DNA of 64,000 nucleotides from Orlajensenia stereocauli (GTDB taxonomy: Bacteria; Actinomycetota; Actinomycetes; Actinomycetales; Microbacteriaceae), in NCBI RefSeq assembly GCF_039548895.1, contig NZ_JBCLVG010000003.1; one strand, written 5' to 3'. Of this stretch, positions 42,908 to 50,855 are shown piece by piece (within the stretch, counting starts at the first letter, position 1; each line of letters starts with the position of its first letter). Below the pieces are notes generated by a model, which was given only the letters and a program-made list of their open reading frames with translations, searched no databases and was not told the DNA's origin. Both the position numbers and the translations under genes were made by a program.

Positions 42908-43387
42908 ATGCCCACGACTTCCATGACCTGCATCCTGTTCGAGGGGCCTCTCGACGAGGCCGCCGAGTTCTACACCTCGCTGGTGCCCGACTCGGAGATT
43001 CTCAACATCGACCCGTGGCCGGAGGGATCCGACCACGCCGGCAAGCCGCTCGCGGTCGACTTCACCGTCGCGGGCGCCCGCTACCAGCTGATCGCAGGTG
43101 GCCCGGATGTCGCGCTGACCCAGCTGGTGTCGATCAAGCTCGAGGTCGACGACCAGGCCGAGGTCGATCGTCTGTGGGACACCCTTCTGGCCGACGGCGG
43201 TGAGCCCAGCCGGTGCGGGTGGCTCACCGACAAGTACGGCCTCTCCTGGCAGCTGGTTCCCCGCGGCTTCACGGAGCTGATGGCGACGACGGATGCCGGT
43301 CTCAAGGAGCGGCTGTTCAAGGCGATGCTCACCATGAACAAGCTCGAGATGGCGGTCTTCGAGGCGATCGCCGCGGACCGGCCCTGA
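42908..43387 (+). CDS. PhnB/VOC-type protein
   Basis: This 159-residue protein of the PhnB-like (3-demethylubiquinone methyltransferase-like) VOC group has CILFEGPLDEAAEFYTSLVP near the start, FTVAGARYQLIAGGPD, and LWDTLLADGGEPSRCGWLTD followed by KYGLSWQLVPRGFTEL. The last block is the usual family signature. The group has no certain activity. The ATG at 42908 has GAGGA 7 nt ahead. A 26-bp tandem duplication lies directly after the stop. Confidence 0.87.
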   Translation: MPTTSMTCILFEGPLDEAAEFYTSLVPDSEILNIDPWPEGSDHAGKPLAVDFTVAGARYQLIAGGPDVALTQLVSIKLEVDDQAEVDRLWDTLLADGGEPSRCGWLTDKYGLSWQLVPRGFTELMATTDAGLKERLFKAMLTMNKLEMAVFEAIAADRP

Positions 43388-43392
43388 GGCGT

Positions 43393-43444
43393 CCTGAGAC
43401 AGCAAGACGGCTGAGACGCCTGGGACAGCGAGACGGCTGCGACG
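43393..43444. repeat. 26-bp tandem duplication
   Basis: Two adjacent 26-nt units, CCTGAGACAGCAAGACGGCT+GAGACG and CCTGGGACAGCGAGACGGCT+GCGACG, differ at three positions. They fill the gap between the PhnB-like and KTSC genes. Confidence 0.7.
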
Positions 43445-43487
43445 CCTAAGCGGCCGCGGGAGCGGAAAGAAGGAGACCCGGGACGCC

Positions 43488-43700
43488 ATGAAGCTCCATC
43501 GCGTCGACTCCACGGGCATCAGCGCGCTCGGATACGACCCAGACCGTGAGCTGCTCTGGGTGCAGTACGAGAGTGGGTCAATCTACGAATACGCCGGCGT
43601 GCCCCAGGATCTCTACCGCCGCATGCTCGCCGCGCAGCCACACCCGTGGTCGCACTACGGCGAAGAGGTCAAGTCGTACCCCAGCCGGATGGTGCGCTGA
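43488..43700 (+). CDS. KTSC domain protein
   Basis: This 70-residue protein is a complete KTSC domain: SGISALGYD-like start (TGISALGYDPDRELLWVQYE), then GSIYEYAGVPQDLYRRMLAA and the terminal HYGEEVKSYPSRMV. The family is often found fused to or near RNA/DNA processing enzymes, and its role is unknown. AAGGAG lies 12 nt ahead of the ATG, a rather long gap. Confidence 0.85.
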   Translation: MKLHRVDSTGISALGYDPDRELLWVQYESGSIYEYAGVPQDLYRRMLAAQPHPWSHYGEEVKSYPSRMVR

Positions 43701-43800
43701 GCTTTCGCCGCTCGAAATCGCCGCGGAAGGGTCAGTGCTTCGGCGAGGTCTTCGGCACAGGGCTGATGGCCGCCGACGCGTCGTCAGTAAGGTCAGAGGC

Positions 43801-44352
43801 ATGGGGGAGATGAAGAAGAAGCGAACGCCAGCGGCCGCCGTCAGGCGCACGGGCAGCTACCGCTTCACCAAAGAGTTCATCTCGGCGACCACCCGCGTGC
43901 TGATGGGCGTGCTGCTGGGAATGGTCGCGCTCGGCTTCATCCTGGGTTTCATCAGCGACGGTGTTGCGGGCGAGGCGGGTGAACTCCTCGGGACCATCGC
44001 GATCAGTCTCATCCTGGGCGGCTTCCTCCTTCCACTGCTGGTCGCCGCCGTCCTCGGCGGCGAGGCCATCATGGCAGGCGGTGGCATCATCGGCTTCCTG
44101 CTGATCGTCGGCCTGGTCATGACGGCCGCCGGATCTGCCGAGATCGGTCGTGACTTCGTCGGAGACGAGTGGAGGCCCGGGCTGTTCTCGGGCGGCATCG
44201 CGCTTTCGGTCCTCGCCGTCGCGGGCTTCTGGGTCATCGGTTGGATCATGAAGGTGCCGATGTGGATCCTCGGCTCCTCCCGGACTTATCAGCGAGCGGA
44301 TGCCGCGCAGCCAACGGACGCCGATCCGGCACGTTCTGTGCGGCGTCGCTGA
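43801..44352 (+). CDS. Membrane protein of unknown family
   Basis: This 183-residue protein has a basic N-terminus (MGEMKKKRTPAAAVRR) and about four helices. They run from VLMGVLLGMVALGFILGFIS through a glycine-rich pair (GGEAIMAGGGIIGFLLIVGL) to FSGGIALSVLAVAGFWVIGW. The hydrophilic tail has several Arg. No family was recognised. The ATG at 43801 stands 7 nt behind TAAGGT (43788-43793), suggesting leaderless transcription. It ends 36 nt before the convergent methyltransferase gene. Confidence 0.7.
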   Translation: MGEMKKKRTPAAAVRRTGSYRFTKEFISATTRVLMGVLLGMVALGFILGFISDGVAGEAGELLGTIAISLILGGFLLPLLVAAVLGGEAIMAGGGIIGFLLIVGLVMTAAGSAEIGRDFVGDEWRPGLFSGGIALSVLAVAGFWVIGWIMKVPMWILGSSRTYQRADAAQPTDADPARSVRRR

Positions 44353-44388
44353 CGCTGACGCGCATCCGCGCCGAGGTCGGCGAGACGC

Positions 44389-45147
44389 TCATACCCGAGC
44401 GACCGCCCACCGGAACGAGTTGTGAAGCACGTACCCGCCCTGCACGTCGCGGAACGGGGCGGCGGCCGCCACGATCACGGCGTGCAGCGAGGCCATCACG
44501 TCGGCGTCCTCCCCGAGGAGGATGCCGCGCACGAGAGTGACCTCGTCGGACGCGAACCACGGCACGTCCACCACGCCGGAGTCCACGACCTGGAGCCCGC
44601 CAGCTGCGAGCGCCGTTTCGATACCGCCGGCCGGCCGCAACGGGCCGTCGGGATACGGTTCGTCATCTCGGGCCTGGGCGATCGCGGCCTCGACCACGTC
44701 GATGTCGTTGAGAGCAGCCTCCGCCCAGTTGGACACGGCCACGATGCCTCCCGGTCGCACCACCCGGGCGAGCTCACGCACCGCGGCCGTCGTGTCATCG
44801 GCGAACTGCAGCGCGTTCACCGCCGTCGCCACGTCGAATGCGGCATCCGCGAAGGGAAGGTCTTCGATGTCGGCGAGCACGACCTCGGTGCCGGTGCCGG
44901 TGCCAGCCTCGCGAGCGAGAGCGACCATGGCGGGAGCGGGATCGGCACCGACGACGTTCGCTCCAAGCGACGCGAGCAGGCTGACGAACTCACCGCTGCC
45001 GCAGCCCGCGTCGAGCACGCGCGTTCCGGGTCCGATCGCGGCCGCTTCGATGATCGCCCGTCGCGCCGGATCGGCGAACGATCCCCAGAGCTCGGCCCAG
45101 CCCTCCGCGACCTGCGACCACCCGCCGGCGTCTGCGCCATCCACCAT
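44389..45147 (-). CDS. Class I SAM-dependent methyltransferase
   Basis: This 252-residue protein has the Rossmann methyltransferase motifs: motif I VLDAGCGSGEFVSLLA (residues about 44-59), an acidic end of strand 2 (VVGADPAPAMVALA), ADIEDLPFADAAFDV and VRELARVVRPGGIVAVSNWA. It is of the UbiE/Methyltransf_11 type; the acceptor is unknown. The ATG at 45147 lies 6 nt behind TACTGT (complement of 45154-45159), again a leaderless arrangement. The RidA gene ends 34 nt upstream on the same strand. Confidence 0.9.
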   Translation of the reverse strand: MVDGADAGGWSQVAEGWAELWGSFADPARRAIIEAAAIGPGTRVLDAGCGSGEFVSLLASLGANVVGADPAPAMVALAREAGTGTGTEVVLADIEDLPFADAAFDVATAVNALQFADDTTAAVRELARVVRPGGIVAVSNWAEAALNDIDVVEAAIAQARDDEPYPDGPLRPAGGIETALAAGGLQVVDSGVVDVPWFASDEVTLVRGILLGEDADVMASLHAVIVAAAAPFRDVQGGYVLHNSFRWAVARV

Positions 45148-45181
45148 GCGGCCACAGTATCCCGAAGCGCCGATGGTGGCT

Positions 45182-45559
45182 CTACTCCACGTACGCCGTC
45201 ATCCGGATCGACACGAGCACACCCGGGATCACCGCGCCGAGCTTCGCGGCGTATCGCGTGGGCGGCTCGATCGGGAACCAGCGCGCGTACTCCTCGTTCA
45301 TCCCCGCGAAGTCGTCAGGGTCGGCGAGCAGCACCCCCACCTCCACGACGTCGTCGAGGGTCGCGTTGGCCGCCCGCAGCACCTCTTCGCAGTTGGTCAG
45401 CGACTGCCGAACCTGCTCGCCGATCGTGGGCCCGGCGAGCTTCCCCGTTGCGACGTCGATTCCGGCCGTGCCCGAGATGTAGACGAACGGACCGGCCTTG
45501 ACGCCCTGACTGAACATCGGCGAGCTCGGGGCTTGGGTGGTGACGAGAACCTGGCGCAT
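45182..45559 (-). CDS. RidA family protein
   Basis: This 125-residue member of the RidA/YjgF family (enamine/imine deaminases that remove reactive intermediates) has SSPMFSQGVKAGPFVYISGT, QVRQSLTNCEEVLRAANATL and the C-terminal GVLVSIRMTAYV. The usual catalytic arginine in the R-x-E/T-A segment corresponds to IRMTAYVE and is present. The ATG at 45559 (MRQVLVTTQAP) is preferred; a GTG two codons upstream is possible. It lies just upstream of the methyltransferase and may be co-transcribed. Confidence 0.88.
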   Translation of the reverse strand: MRQVLVTTQAPSSPMFSQGVKAGPFVYISGTAGIDVATGKLAGPTIGEQVRQSLTNCEEVLRAANATLDDVVEVGVLLADPDDFAGMNEEYARWFPIEPPTRYAAKLGAVIPGVLVSIRMTAYVE

Positions 45560-45783
45560 ACGCACGAGGATGGCCCTCTCGTGGCTGCGTGTCTAGATGA
45601 GGCAGTCTCCCCGATCGAGAGGCCGGTATCCAGCATCCGGAATCCGTCATCCGGCCGAGCACGATGGTGCTACTCGAGACGTCGGCCATGGCACGTGAGG
45701 CCTCGCCCTCCGTCGCAGATCGCTGGCTCACGCATCGGGGCTGACACTGATGTTGCCGGTGTGAGCGCGGGTGGACACTGAGC

Positions 45784-45804
45784 CCGGGGTCGAGGAGACC
45801 CCGG
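45784..45804 (+). promoter_or_regulatory. Perfect hairpin just upstream of the collagen-like gene ribosome site
   Basis: CCGGGGTC, loop GAGGA, GACCCCGG: an 8-bp perfect stem that ends 2 nt before GGAGGAA (45807-45813). In mRNA it would sit next to the ribosome-binding site and carries a second GAGG in its loop, so it may influence translation. Confidence 0.5.
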
Positions 45805-45817
45805 ACGGAGGAACCCG

Positions 45818-46438
45818 ATGTTCTCTATTCGATCCAGGACCGTGGCCACGTTGACGATCGCCGCGACAATTCTGCTGGCCGGTGGTGGCGTCGCGGCAGC
45901 GGCCAGCGCCAGCTCCGCCTCGCCGAGCGTGGTCTGCAGATCGGTGCTCGGCGTGTTGCGCGCGCCGAGCGACGGCGCGTGCAAGAAGGGAGAGGCACCC
46001 TTCGACTTCGCCGGCGCCCGAGGACCCGCGGGCCCGACCGGTCCGAAGGGCGATACCGGTGCGACTGGGCCCAAGGGCGACGCAGGCGCTACGGGCCCCA
46101 CCGGCCCCACCGGCCCCGCCGGCCCGACCGGCCCCGCCGGAGCATCCGGAGGCGGGATCGACCCCATCAGCGTCGGCACCTCGTCCACCACGTTCGCCTT
46201 CCCGGCCGGCGAAGCGCAGACGATCACCGCGAGCTGCGACTCCATTCCGGGGCGCATCGCGACCGGCGGTGGTTTCGGCTGGGTGGGCGGGCCCCTGGAC
46301 GGATGGAATGTCCTGCGATCCGAGCCGCACTTCGATGCTCAGTCGACGCCGACCGGGTGGGACGTGCAGGTGAACAACCCTGGAGGTGCCCAGCCCGTCA
46401 CCATCAGGGCGTGGGTGATCTGCGTGCCCATCGGCTGA
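45818..46438 (+). CDS. Secreted collagen-like protein
   Basis: This 206-residue protein has a signal peptide (about residues 1-29). A short Cys-containing segment with LRAPSDGACKKGE follows, then 16 Gly-X-Y triplets (residues 66-113, mostly GPT, GPA, GPK, GDT and GAT) that can form a collagen triple helix. A C-terminal globular domain of about 90 residues (ITASCDSIPGRIATGGGFGW) contains paired Cys. Bacterial collagen-like proteins of this layout are usually secreted trimers with a surface or adhesive role. Here no anchor or sorting motif is seen. GGAGGAA precedes the ATG and a hairpin lies immediately upstream. Confidence 0.85.
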   Translation: MFSIRSRTVATLTIAATILLAGGGVAAAASASSASPSVVCRSVLGVLRAPSDGACKKGEAPFDFAGARGPAGPTGPKGDTGATGPKGDAGATGPTGPTGPAGPTGPAGASGGGIDPISVGTSSTTFAFPAGEAQTITASCDSIPGRIATGGGFGWVGGPLDGWNVLRSEPHFDAQSTPTGWDVQVNNPGGAQPVTIRAWVICVPIG

Positions 46439-46636
46439 GCTGAACTCCCTGCCGGTAGTGCGGTGAACCGTCTGCCGGCAGAGCACCGGACGCGGCCGCG
46501 GGTCGGCCTGGACGGGCCGAGACATCGGCACGATTCAGCTCCGGATGCAACCCCCAGCCGAGACGCAACGGGTGAGCGCACACTGAAGCTGTCGCCAGAG
46601 CGGCGGCGTGATGACGGCGCGATGAAGGAGGGTCCC

Positions 46637-46915
46637 ATGGCGGATCAGGGCGGACTCGGCGACGAGACCAAGGACTATTCAGACGCGGACAAGAGCGCAT
46701 CGCCGAACGCGACGGGGTTCGCCATGCCGGGAGCCTCCGCTGAGGCGGTCGACAGTGCGGTCGGTGGTGCGGCTGATGATGAGAGCGATGGTGCGGGCGA
46801 GGAGTCGACCACCGCAGTCGACAACCGCAGGGCCGGAACGGATGACTCGACCGACGCGGCCGACGACCAGATCGGCGCCGCCGACAGTGCGGTGAACAGG
46901 TCGGTCGGGCTGTAG
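46637..46915 (+). CDS. Small acidic hydrophilic protein
   Basis: This 92-residue protein is rich in Asp, Ala, Ser and Gly (for example ETKDYSDADKSASPNA and DDSTDAADDQIGAADSAV), with no hydrophobic segment and probably disordered. No family is recognised. AAGGAGG stands 5 nt before the ATG at 46637, which supports expression and this start. It precedes the ChaB-like gene by 85 nt. The composition recalls hydrophilic stress-associated proteins, but this is only an impression. Confidence 0.6.
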   Translation: MADQGGLGDETKDYSDADKSASPNATGFAMPGASAEAVDSAVGGAADDESDGAGEESTTAVDNRRAGTDDSTDAADDQIGAADSAVNRSVGL

Positions 46916-47000
46916 GAACGACGAGGGGTGGCCGGTGGCCGGCGGGCCGCATCCGTTGGCATCGGCGTACCGTGAGCACGAGGAAGCGCGAGGAGGAACG

Positions 47001-47402
47001 ATGCCCGGACGCGAGGAGCTGCCGTCGACGATCGCCCGGTCGCCGAAGCACGCGCAGGAGATCTGGCTCGAGACCCACGATGCCGCGGTGAGGAGTTATG
47101 GCGAGGGCGAGCGGGCGCACCGCACGGCGTTCGCAGCGCTCAAGCACCAGTACGAGAAGGTCGGCGATCACTGGGAAGCGAAGGCCGAGTGGGGTGCGAG
47201 CGACGAGGGTTCGGCTCAGCCTGGCCCCGCCGGCGACACCGCGGGCGGGGTGGATGCGAACGCCTCCAAACGCCATCTCTACGACCTCGCCAAGCGCCTC
47301 GACGTGCCGGGCCGCTCCACCATGACGAAGGATGAGCTGGTCGAGGCGATTCAGAAGGCCAACGATCGCGAGACCCGCCGCAGCCGCGAGCGAGAGGGGT
47401 GA
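47001..47402 (+). CDS. ChaB-like protein with Rho-N/SAP-like tail
   Basis: This 133-residue protein has a ChaB domain at residues about 1-60: MPGREELPSTIARSPKHAQE, then THDAAVRSYGEGERAHRTAF and ALKHQYEKVGDHW. A linker leads to a second helical module at about 92-125 (KRHLYDLAKRLDVPGRSTMT and KDELVEAIQKAN), which resembles the Rho N-terminal or SAP-like motif often joined to ChaB in actinobacteria. The role is unknown; a nucleic-acid-associated stress protein is likely. AGGAGGAA stands a few nt before the ATG. Confidence 0.85.
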   Translation: MPGREELPSTIARSPKHAQEIWLETHDAAVRSYGEGERAHRTAFAALKHQYEKVGDHWEAKAEWGASDEGSAQPGPAGDTAGGVDANASKRHLYDLAKRLDVPGRSTMTKDELVEAIQKANDRETRRSREREG

Positions 47403-47446
47403 GTAAGGGGCTCCGTGGCGTTTCGCGCCCCCCTCTCGCTTGAGAG

Positions 47447-47490
47447 GATCGCCGCCCGCGCTTAGGTCGCCGCTCGCGAGGCGGGCGATC
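47447..47490 (+). terminator. Possible terminator hairpin after the ChaB-like gene
   Basis: GATCGCC (47447-47453) and GGCGATC (47484-47490) are reverse complements with GC-rich sequence between that can pair further. It lies 45 nt behind the stop. Only TTC follows, so no classical T-run. Confidence 0.35.
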
Positions 47491-47586
47491 TTCGCGCGTG
47501 CGCGACGCCGTCGCCCCCGGACTGGGACATGAATACGGCCCGCAGAACTCGTTAGCCTCCGGTGCACCCTCCGAAAGGCAATGACA

Positions 47587-48567
47587 ATGGCGAATTCTCC
47601 CGCAGGCTGGTTTGACGACGGATCCGGACGCCAGCGATGGTGGGATGGAAACGCCTGGACCGAGCGCTACCTCGACGAGTACGCGACGCCGGTGACTTCG
47701 ACTCCGACCGCGAAGGTCAAGGCAGCAGGCTCGACCGTCAAGATGCCCGGTGGTCGCTCTCCCAAGCTCCTTCGTAACATCCTCTTCGCCGTCAGTGCGC
47801 TGGTGGTCATCATTGTCCTGGCCTCATCCGGATGGGCGGGTCTGCTTCTGCTCATAGGAATCGCGGTCCTGGCAGCAGGTATCTACGCCCTCGTGATCGG
47901 CTCGTTCAAGGCGATACGCGTGAAGTCGCGAGCGGGGGCAGTTCTCGTTCTGGTCGTGGGCCTCGCTGTCGTCAGCGCGGGCGGATCGGCGGTGGCCTCG
48001 GCCAACCGACCGAGCCAGCAGCTCGCAGCGAGCCAGGTTGAGAGCACGGCAGGACCGACGGCAGCGAAGAAGTCTGCAACACCGACACCGACTCCCACTC
48101 CGACCCCGGTTCGCACCACCAAGCAGGTGGAGGAGCGCACTCCCATCCCATACACGTCGTCCACCGTTGACGACGCGAACCTCGACGCGGGTGCGACCGC
48201 CGTCGCCGTCGTCGGCGTCGCTGGCGAGAAGCTCACGACCTGGTCAGTCATCTACCAGGACGGTGTAGAGATCTCGCGATCCGTCGCATCCGAGGTCACC
48301 AGCGTAGAGCCGGTGAATGAGGTCATCTCGAACGGAACCCGCCAGCCGGCGCCGGCGCCCGTACCGGTCGCCGAACCGGCTCCGGCTCCTGCCCCCGGCG
48401 GTGACTGCGACTCTAACTACGCAGACGCGTGCGTGCCGATCTCGTCTGACGTCGACTGCGCAGGCGGCAGCGGCAACGGACCTGCCTACGTGGCGGGGCC
48501 CGTGCGCATCGTCGGAAGCGACATCTACGACCTCGACCGAGACGGCGACGGGATCGCCTGCGACTAG
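47587..48567 (+). CDS. DUF2510 / G5 / excalibur membrane protein
   Basis: This 326-residue protein has DUF2510 at residues 5-30 (PAGWFDDGSGRQRWWDGNAW). Three helices span about 63-135. A Thr-Pro repeat linker follows, then a G5-like domain at about 178-255 (VEERTPIPYTSSTVDDANLD) and a Pro/Ala linker. An excalibur calcium-binding motif ends the protein (DLDRDGDGIACD). It is therefore a membrane protein with an extracellular part that may bind calcium and wall sugars. Of two near ATGs, the one at 47587 is chosen because GAAAGG lies 8 nt ahead; 47581 would be too close. TAGCCT at 47553-47558 may be the -10 of its promoter. Confidence 0.85.
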   Translation: MANSPAGWFDDGSGRQRWWDGNAWTERYLDEYATPVTSTPTAKVKAAGSTVKMPGGRSPKLLRNILFAVSALVVIIVLASSGWAGLLLLIGIAVLAAGIYALVIGSFKAIRVKSRAGAVLVLVVGLAVVSAGGSAVASANRPSQQLAASQVESTAGPTAAKKSATPTPTPTPTPVRTTKQVEERTPIPYTSSTVDDANLDAGATAVAVVGVAGEKLTTWSVIYQDGVEISRSVASEVTSVEPVNEVISNGTRQPAPAPVPVAEPAPAPAPGGDCDSNYADACVPISSDVDCAGGSGNGPAYVAGPVRIVGSDIYDLDRDGDGIACD

Positions 48568-48629
48568 ATGGGTCGTTCGGGCAACAGCCCGGGTGAGTGC
48601 TGATTCCTGTAGGACTGGAGATAGAAGTA

Positions 48630-49520
48630 GTGCCGTTTCACCCGCAGTTAGTTGTCACTGACGACGTCGCCATCACCGATGTGACCACACTTCCCGGATT
48701 GCTCCCGGTTCTTATCCTGGTTCTCGCCGGGGTGTTGATTGCCGGTGTTTGGATCGGCGTCATAGTCCACCGGCGGCGAGTTGTAGCCAAAGCGAGTACT
48801 GCTTTGGTCCGTCTGTCGGGGCTGAATTCAACATACGCATCTCAGGTAGTGACGCTGCCGCCGATTCATCTCCACTTCGCCGATGCCGTGAGCTCGAAGG
48901 CAAAGTTCGATCGCTACGATCTAACTGCCTTAATGCTTCGGAGCGTGCTCGAACAGGAACATTCGATTCAGGCGGAAATCGGCGCGCGAAACGCGGCAAC
49001 TAACCATTACGTGGAGTATCAGCGGGAGGTTCAGCAGCTCGTTGTCTCGTCGCTGGGCAGGAGCTTGCACCCTCATGTGTCTGCGGAGCGTTTCGAGAAG
49101 ATCGAGGCAAGACTTTTCAAACGGCGCCAGATGTCCTTCCCGACCCCCACTGCAAACATTCGGTCTACCGTTCGGTACACAAGTCCTCAGGGAAGGAACT
49201 CCTACTCCGGGACATTGAACTGGGACTTTGATGAGCTGCGAAGGGGGCTCGCGGCAGCACGGATGGAGCGAGACAGACAGTCAACCGCCCAATACCTGCG
49301 GCAGCGGGAGCGAAGCTTGATGACGCCGAAGGTCCGTTCGGACATCCTGCGGCGGGACGGATACCGCTGCCAGATGTGTGGCGCAACGAGTAGGGAGGGC
49401 GCTCAACTGCATATCGACCACATCCTCCCGGTCAGCCACGGTGGGACAACGACACCAAACAATCTTCAAGCTCTATGCCAACCGTGCAATCTTGGGAAGA
49501 GCAACCGGTTCGTCGGCTAG
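48630..49520 (+). CDS. Membrane-anchored HNH endonuclease
   Basis: The 296-residue protein has one N-terminal helix (LLPVLILVLAGVLIAGVWIG). A long mostly helical middle follows, then a C-terminal HNH domain (about residues 230-296): YRCQMCGATS, HIDHILPVSHGG, NLQALCQPCNLGKSNR. Both CxxC zinc pairs and the DH catalytic motif are present. A membrane anchor on an HNH nuclease is uncommon and suggests action on incoming DNA at the membrane. The GTG at 48630 is chosen for GGAG with a 9-nt gap; a GTG at 48597 is in the same frame. GC and codon use are lower than in its upstream neighbours, which hints at transfer. Confidence 0.75.
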   Translation: MPFHPQLVVTDDVAITDVTTLPGLLPVLILVLAGVLIAGVWIGVIVHRRRVVAKASTALVRLSGLNSTYASQVVTLPPIHLHFADAVSSKAKFDRYDLTALMLRSVLEQEHSIQAEIGARNAATNHYVEYQREVQQLVVSSLGRSLHPHVSAERFEKIEARLFKRRQMSFPTPTANIRSTVRYTSPQGRNSYSGTLNWDFDELRRGLAAARMERDRQSTAQYLRQRERSLMTPKVRSDILRRDGYRCQMCGATSREGAQLHIDHILPVSHGGTTTPNNLQALCQPCNLGKSNRFVG

Positions 49521-49631
49521 AACTCGAGTCCCCCCGAGCCGCTCGTCGAGGGATGCGGGCTGAGGTTCGCACGCGCTGAGGCCCACGTGTTGTGGCGTCC
49601 GCGACTGAAGCTCACCAGCCAAGATGGACAC

Positions 49632-50438
49632 GTGACCACTCCCGGCGAATCGTTCCCGAAGCCGCCCACCCGCGCCCCCGACGTGCACGACGACTTCTCC
49701 TCACCGACCCTGCGGAGTGACCTGTGGGTACCCGACTACCTCCCCCACTGGACGACCCCCGAGCGATCCCGCGCCCGCTACGAGATGACTGGCGCATCCG
49801 GCCTTCGCCTGCTCATCGAGCACGACCAGCTCGACTGGCGGGAAGAGGATGCGCCGCTCCGCGTGTCCAACCTGCAGACGGGCGTGTTCTCGGGGCCGGT
49901 CGGGTCCGAGCGCGGAACCCACCGCCATCGCCCCGACGGGCTACAAGTGCGAGCCGAGACGCCCGAGCGGATGTTGTGGGCTCCGGCATCCGGCCACATC
50001 GACATCACGGTCAGTGCGAGCCTCAACGACGGATGCATGCTCGCCGCCTGGCTCGTCGGTGCCGAGAACCTCTCGCCGCAGCACAGTGGTGAGATCTGCA
50101 TCTTCGAGATCGATGCGACGGCCATTGACCCGCACGAGACCCGAGTGCGCTGCGGGGTGAAGGCCCACGGCGACGACTCCCTCGTGACCGACATGGTCGA
50201 GGTGAACGTTCCGGTGGATGCGTCTCGTCCGCACACCTGGTCGGTGATCTGGGGACCCAAAGGAACGCTGATCGGATGCGAGGGCGTCGTCGTCAAGCGC
50301 TCCGCGCAGGCGCCGGACTACCCCATGCTGCTGATGCTCGACCTCTTCGAGGTCGGGCCGCGGTCGACGGCGGAGGGGGTATATCCCAAGTCCGCGTTCA
50401 TCCACTCCGTTCGCGGATGGGGAGGTCCCGTTCAGTAG
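49632..50438 (+). CDS. Glycoside hydrolase family 16-like protein with altered active site
   Basis: This 268-residue protein resembles GH16 / concanavalin-type beta-glucanases: DVHDDFSSPTLRSDLWVPDY at the start, HIDITVSASLNDGCMLAAWL and the block GEICIFEIDATAID. The GH16 motif E-x-D-x-x-E appears here as Glu154-Ile-Cys156-Ile-Phe-Glu159, so the central Asp is Cys. Activity is therefore uncertain. There is no signal peptide at the chosen GTG (49632), unlike secreted glucanases. The frame is open about 15 codons further upstream without a ribosome site. The relation to GH16 is inferred from these blocks only. Confidence 0.65.
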   Translation: MTTPGESFPKPPTRAPDVHDDFSSPTLRSDLWVPDYLPHWTTPERSRARYEMTGASGLRLLIEHDQLDWREEDAPLRVSNLQTGVFSGPVGSERGTHRHRPDGLQVRAETPERMLWAPASGHIDITVSASLNDGCMLAAWLVGAENLSPQHSGEICIFEIDATAIDPHETRVRCGVKAHGDDSLVTDMVEVNVPVDASRPHTWSVIWGPKGTLIGCEGVVVKRSAQAPDYPMLLMLDLFEVGPRSTAEGVYPKSAFIHSVRGWGGPVQ

Positions 50439-50855
50439 CCCGCAGCACGAGGGTCCGCGGGGCACGCTCTTAGCTCGCCTGATCCGCGCTCCGACTCGTC
50501 CACGCGCAGAGAAGTCCCGCCGGATGCGGATACCGCGATGAGCGACGAGGTGGACGTGGTGCTCTTCGACTCGTTCGCGCAGCCGGAATCCGACCACCAC
50601 GAAATCGCTGGTCTGGTGGCCAACCCGCGTGCGCGTCACGTGGTCGTCTACACCTAGAACCAGCAGGAGCTGATCGACTCCGGGGACCCAGGGTCGCACA
50701 TGGGCGAATTGGATTGCCCCTATGGGTAATCTGTCGCTCGGGTGGATGACCAATGTAGGAGCGGGACTTCGGACTCCTGAACAAAGATGCGGGGCTTAAG
50801 GTGGACCATCCTCCAGACCCTAATGGGCTGCCTATGTCTTCGTGGACTCACCGAC
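50439..50855. other. Left border of the accessory island
   Basis: These 417 nt hold only the decayed response-regulator fragment (50538-50700). Nothing else is recognisable between it and the end of the methylase gene. Confidence 0.5.
50538..50700 (+). pseudogene. Remnant of a LuxR-type response regulator
   Basis: From 50538 the plus strand reads MSDEVDVVLFDSFAQPESDH, then HEIAGLVANPRARHVVVYT and a stop TAG (50655-50657). After it the frame continues as NQQELIDSG. This matches the receiver domain of a family of actinobacterial response regulators, in which VVYT is followed by Trp. The stop would then be a TGG to TAG change. Both the start and the DNA-binding part are missing, so the gene is dead. 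Confidence 0.6.

Noticed and set aside
46449..46481. Terminator after the collagen-like gene
   Set aside because: CTGCCGG/CCGGCAG can pair, but the loop is 19 nt and there is no T-run.
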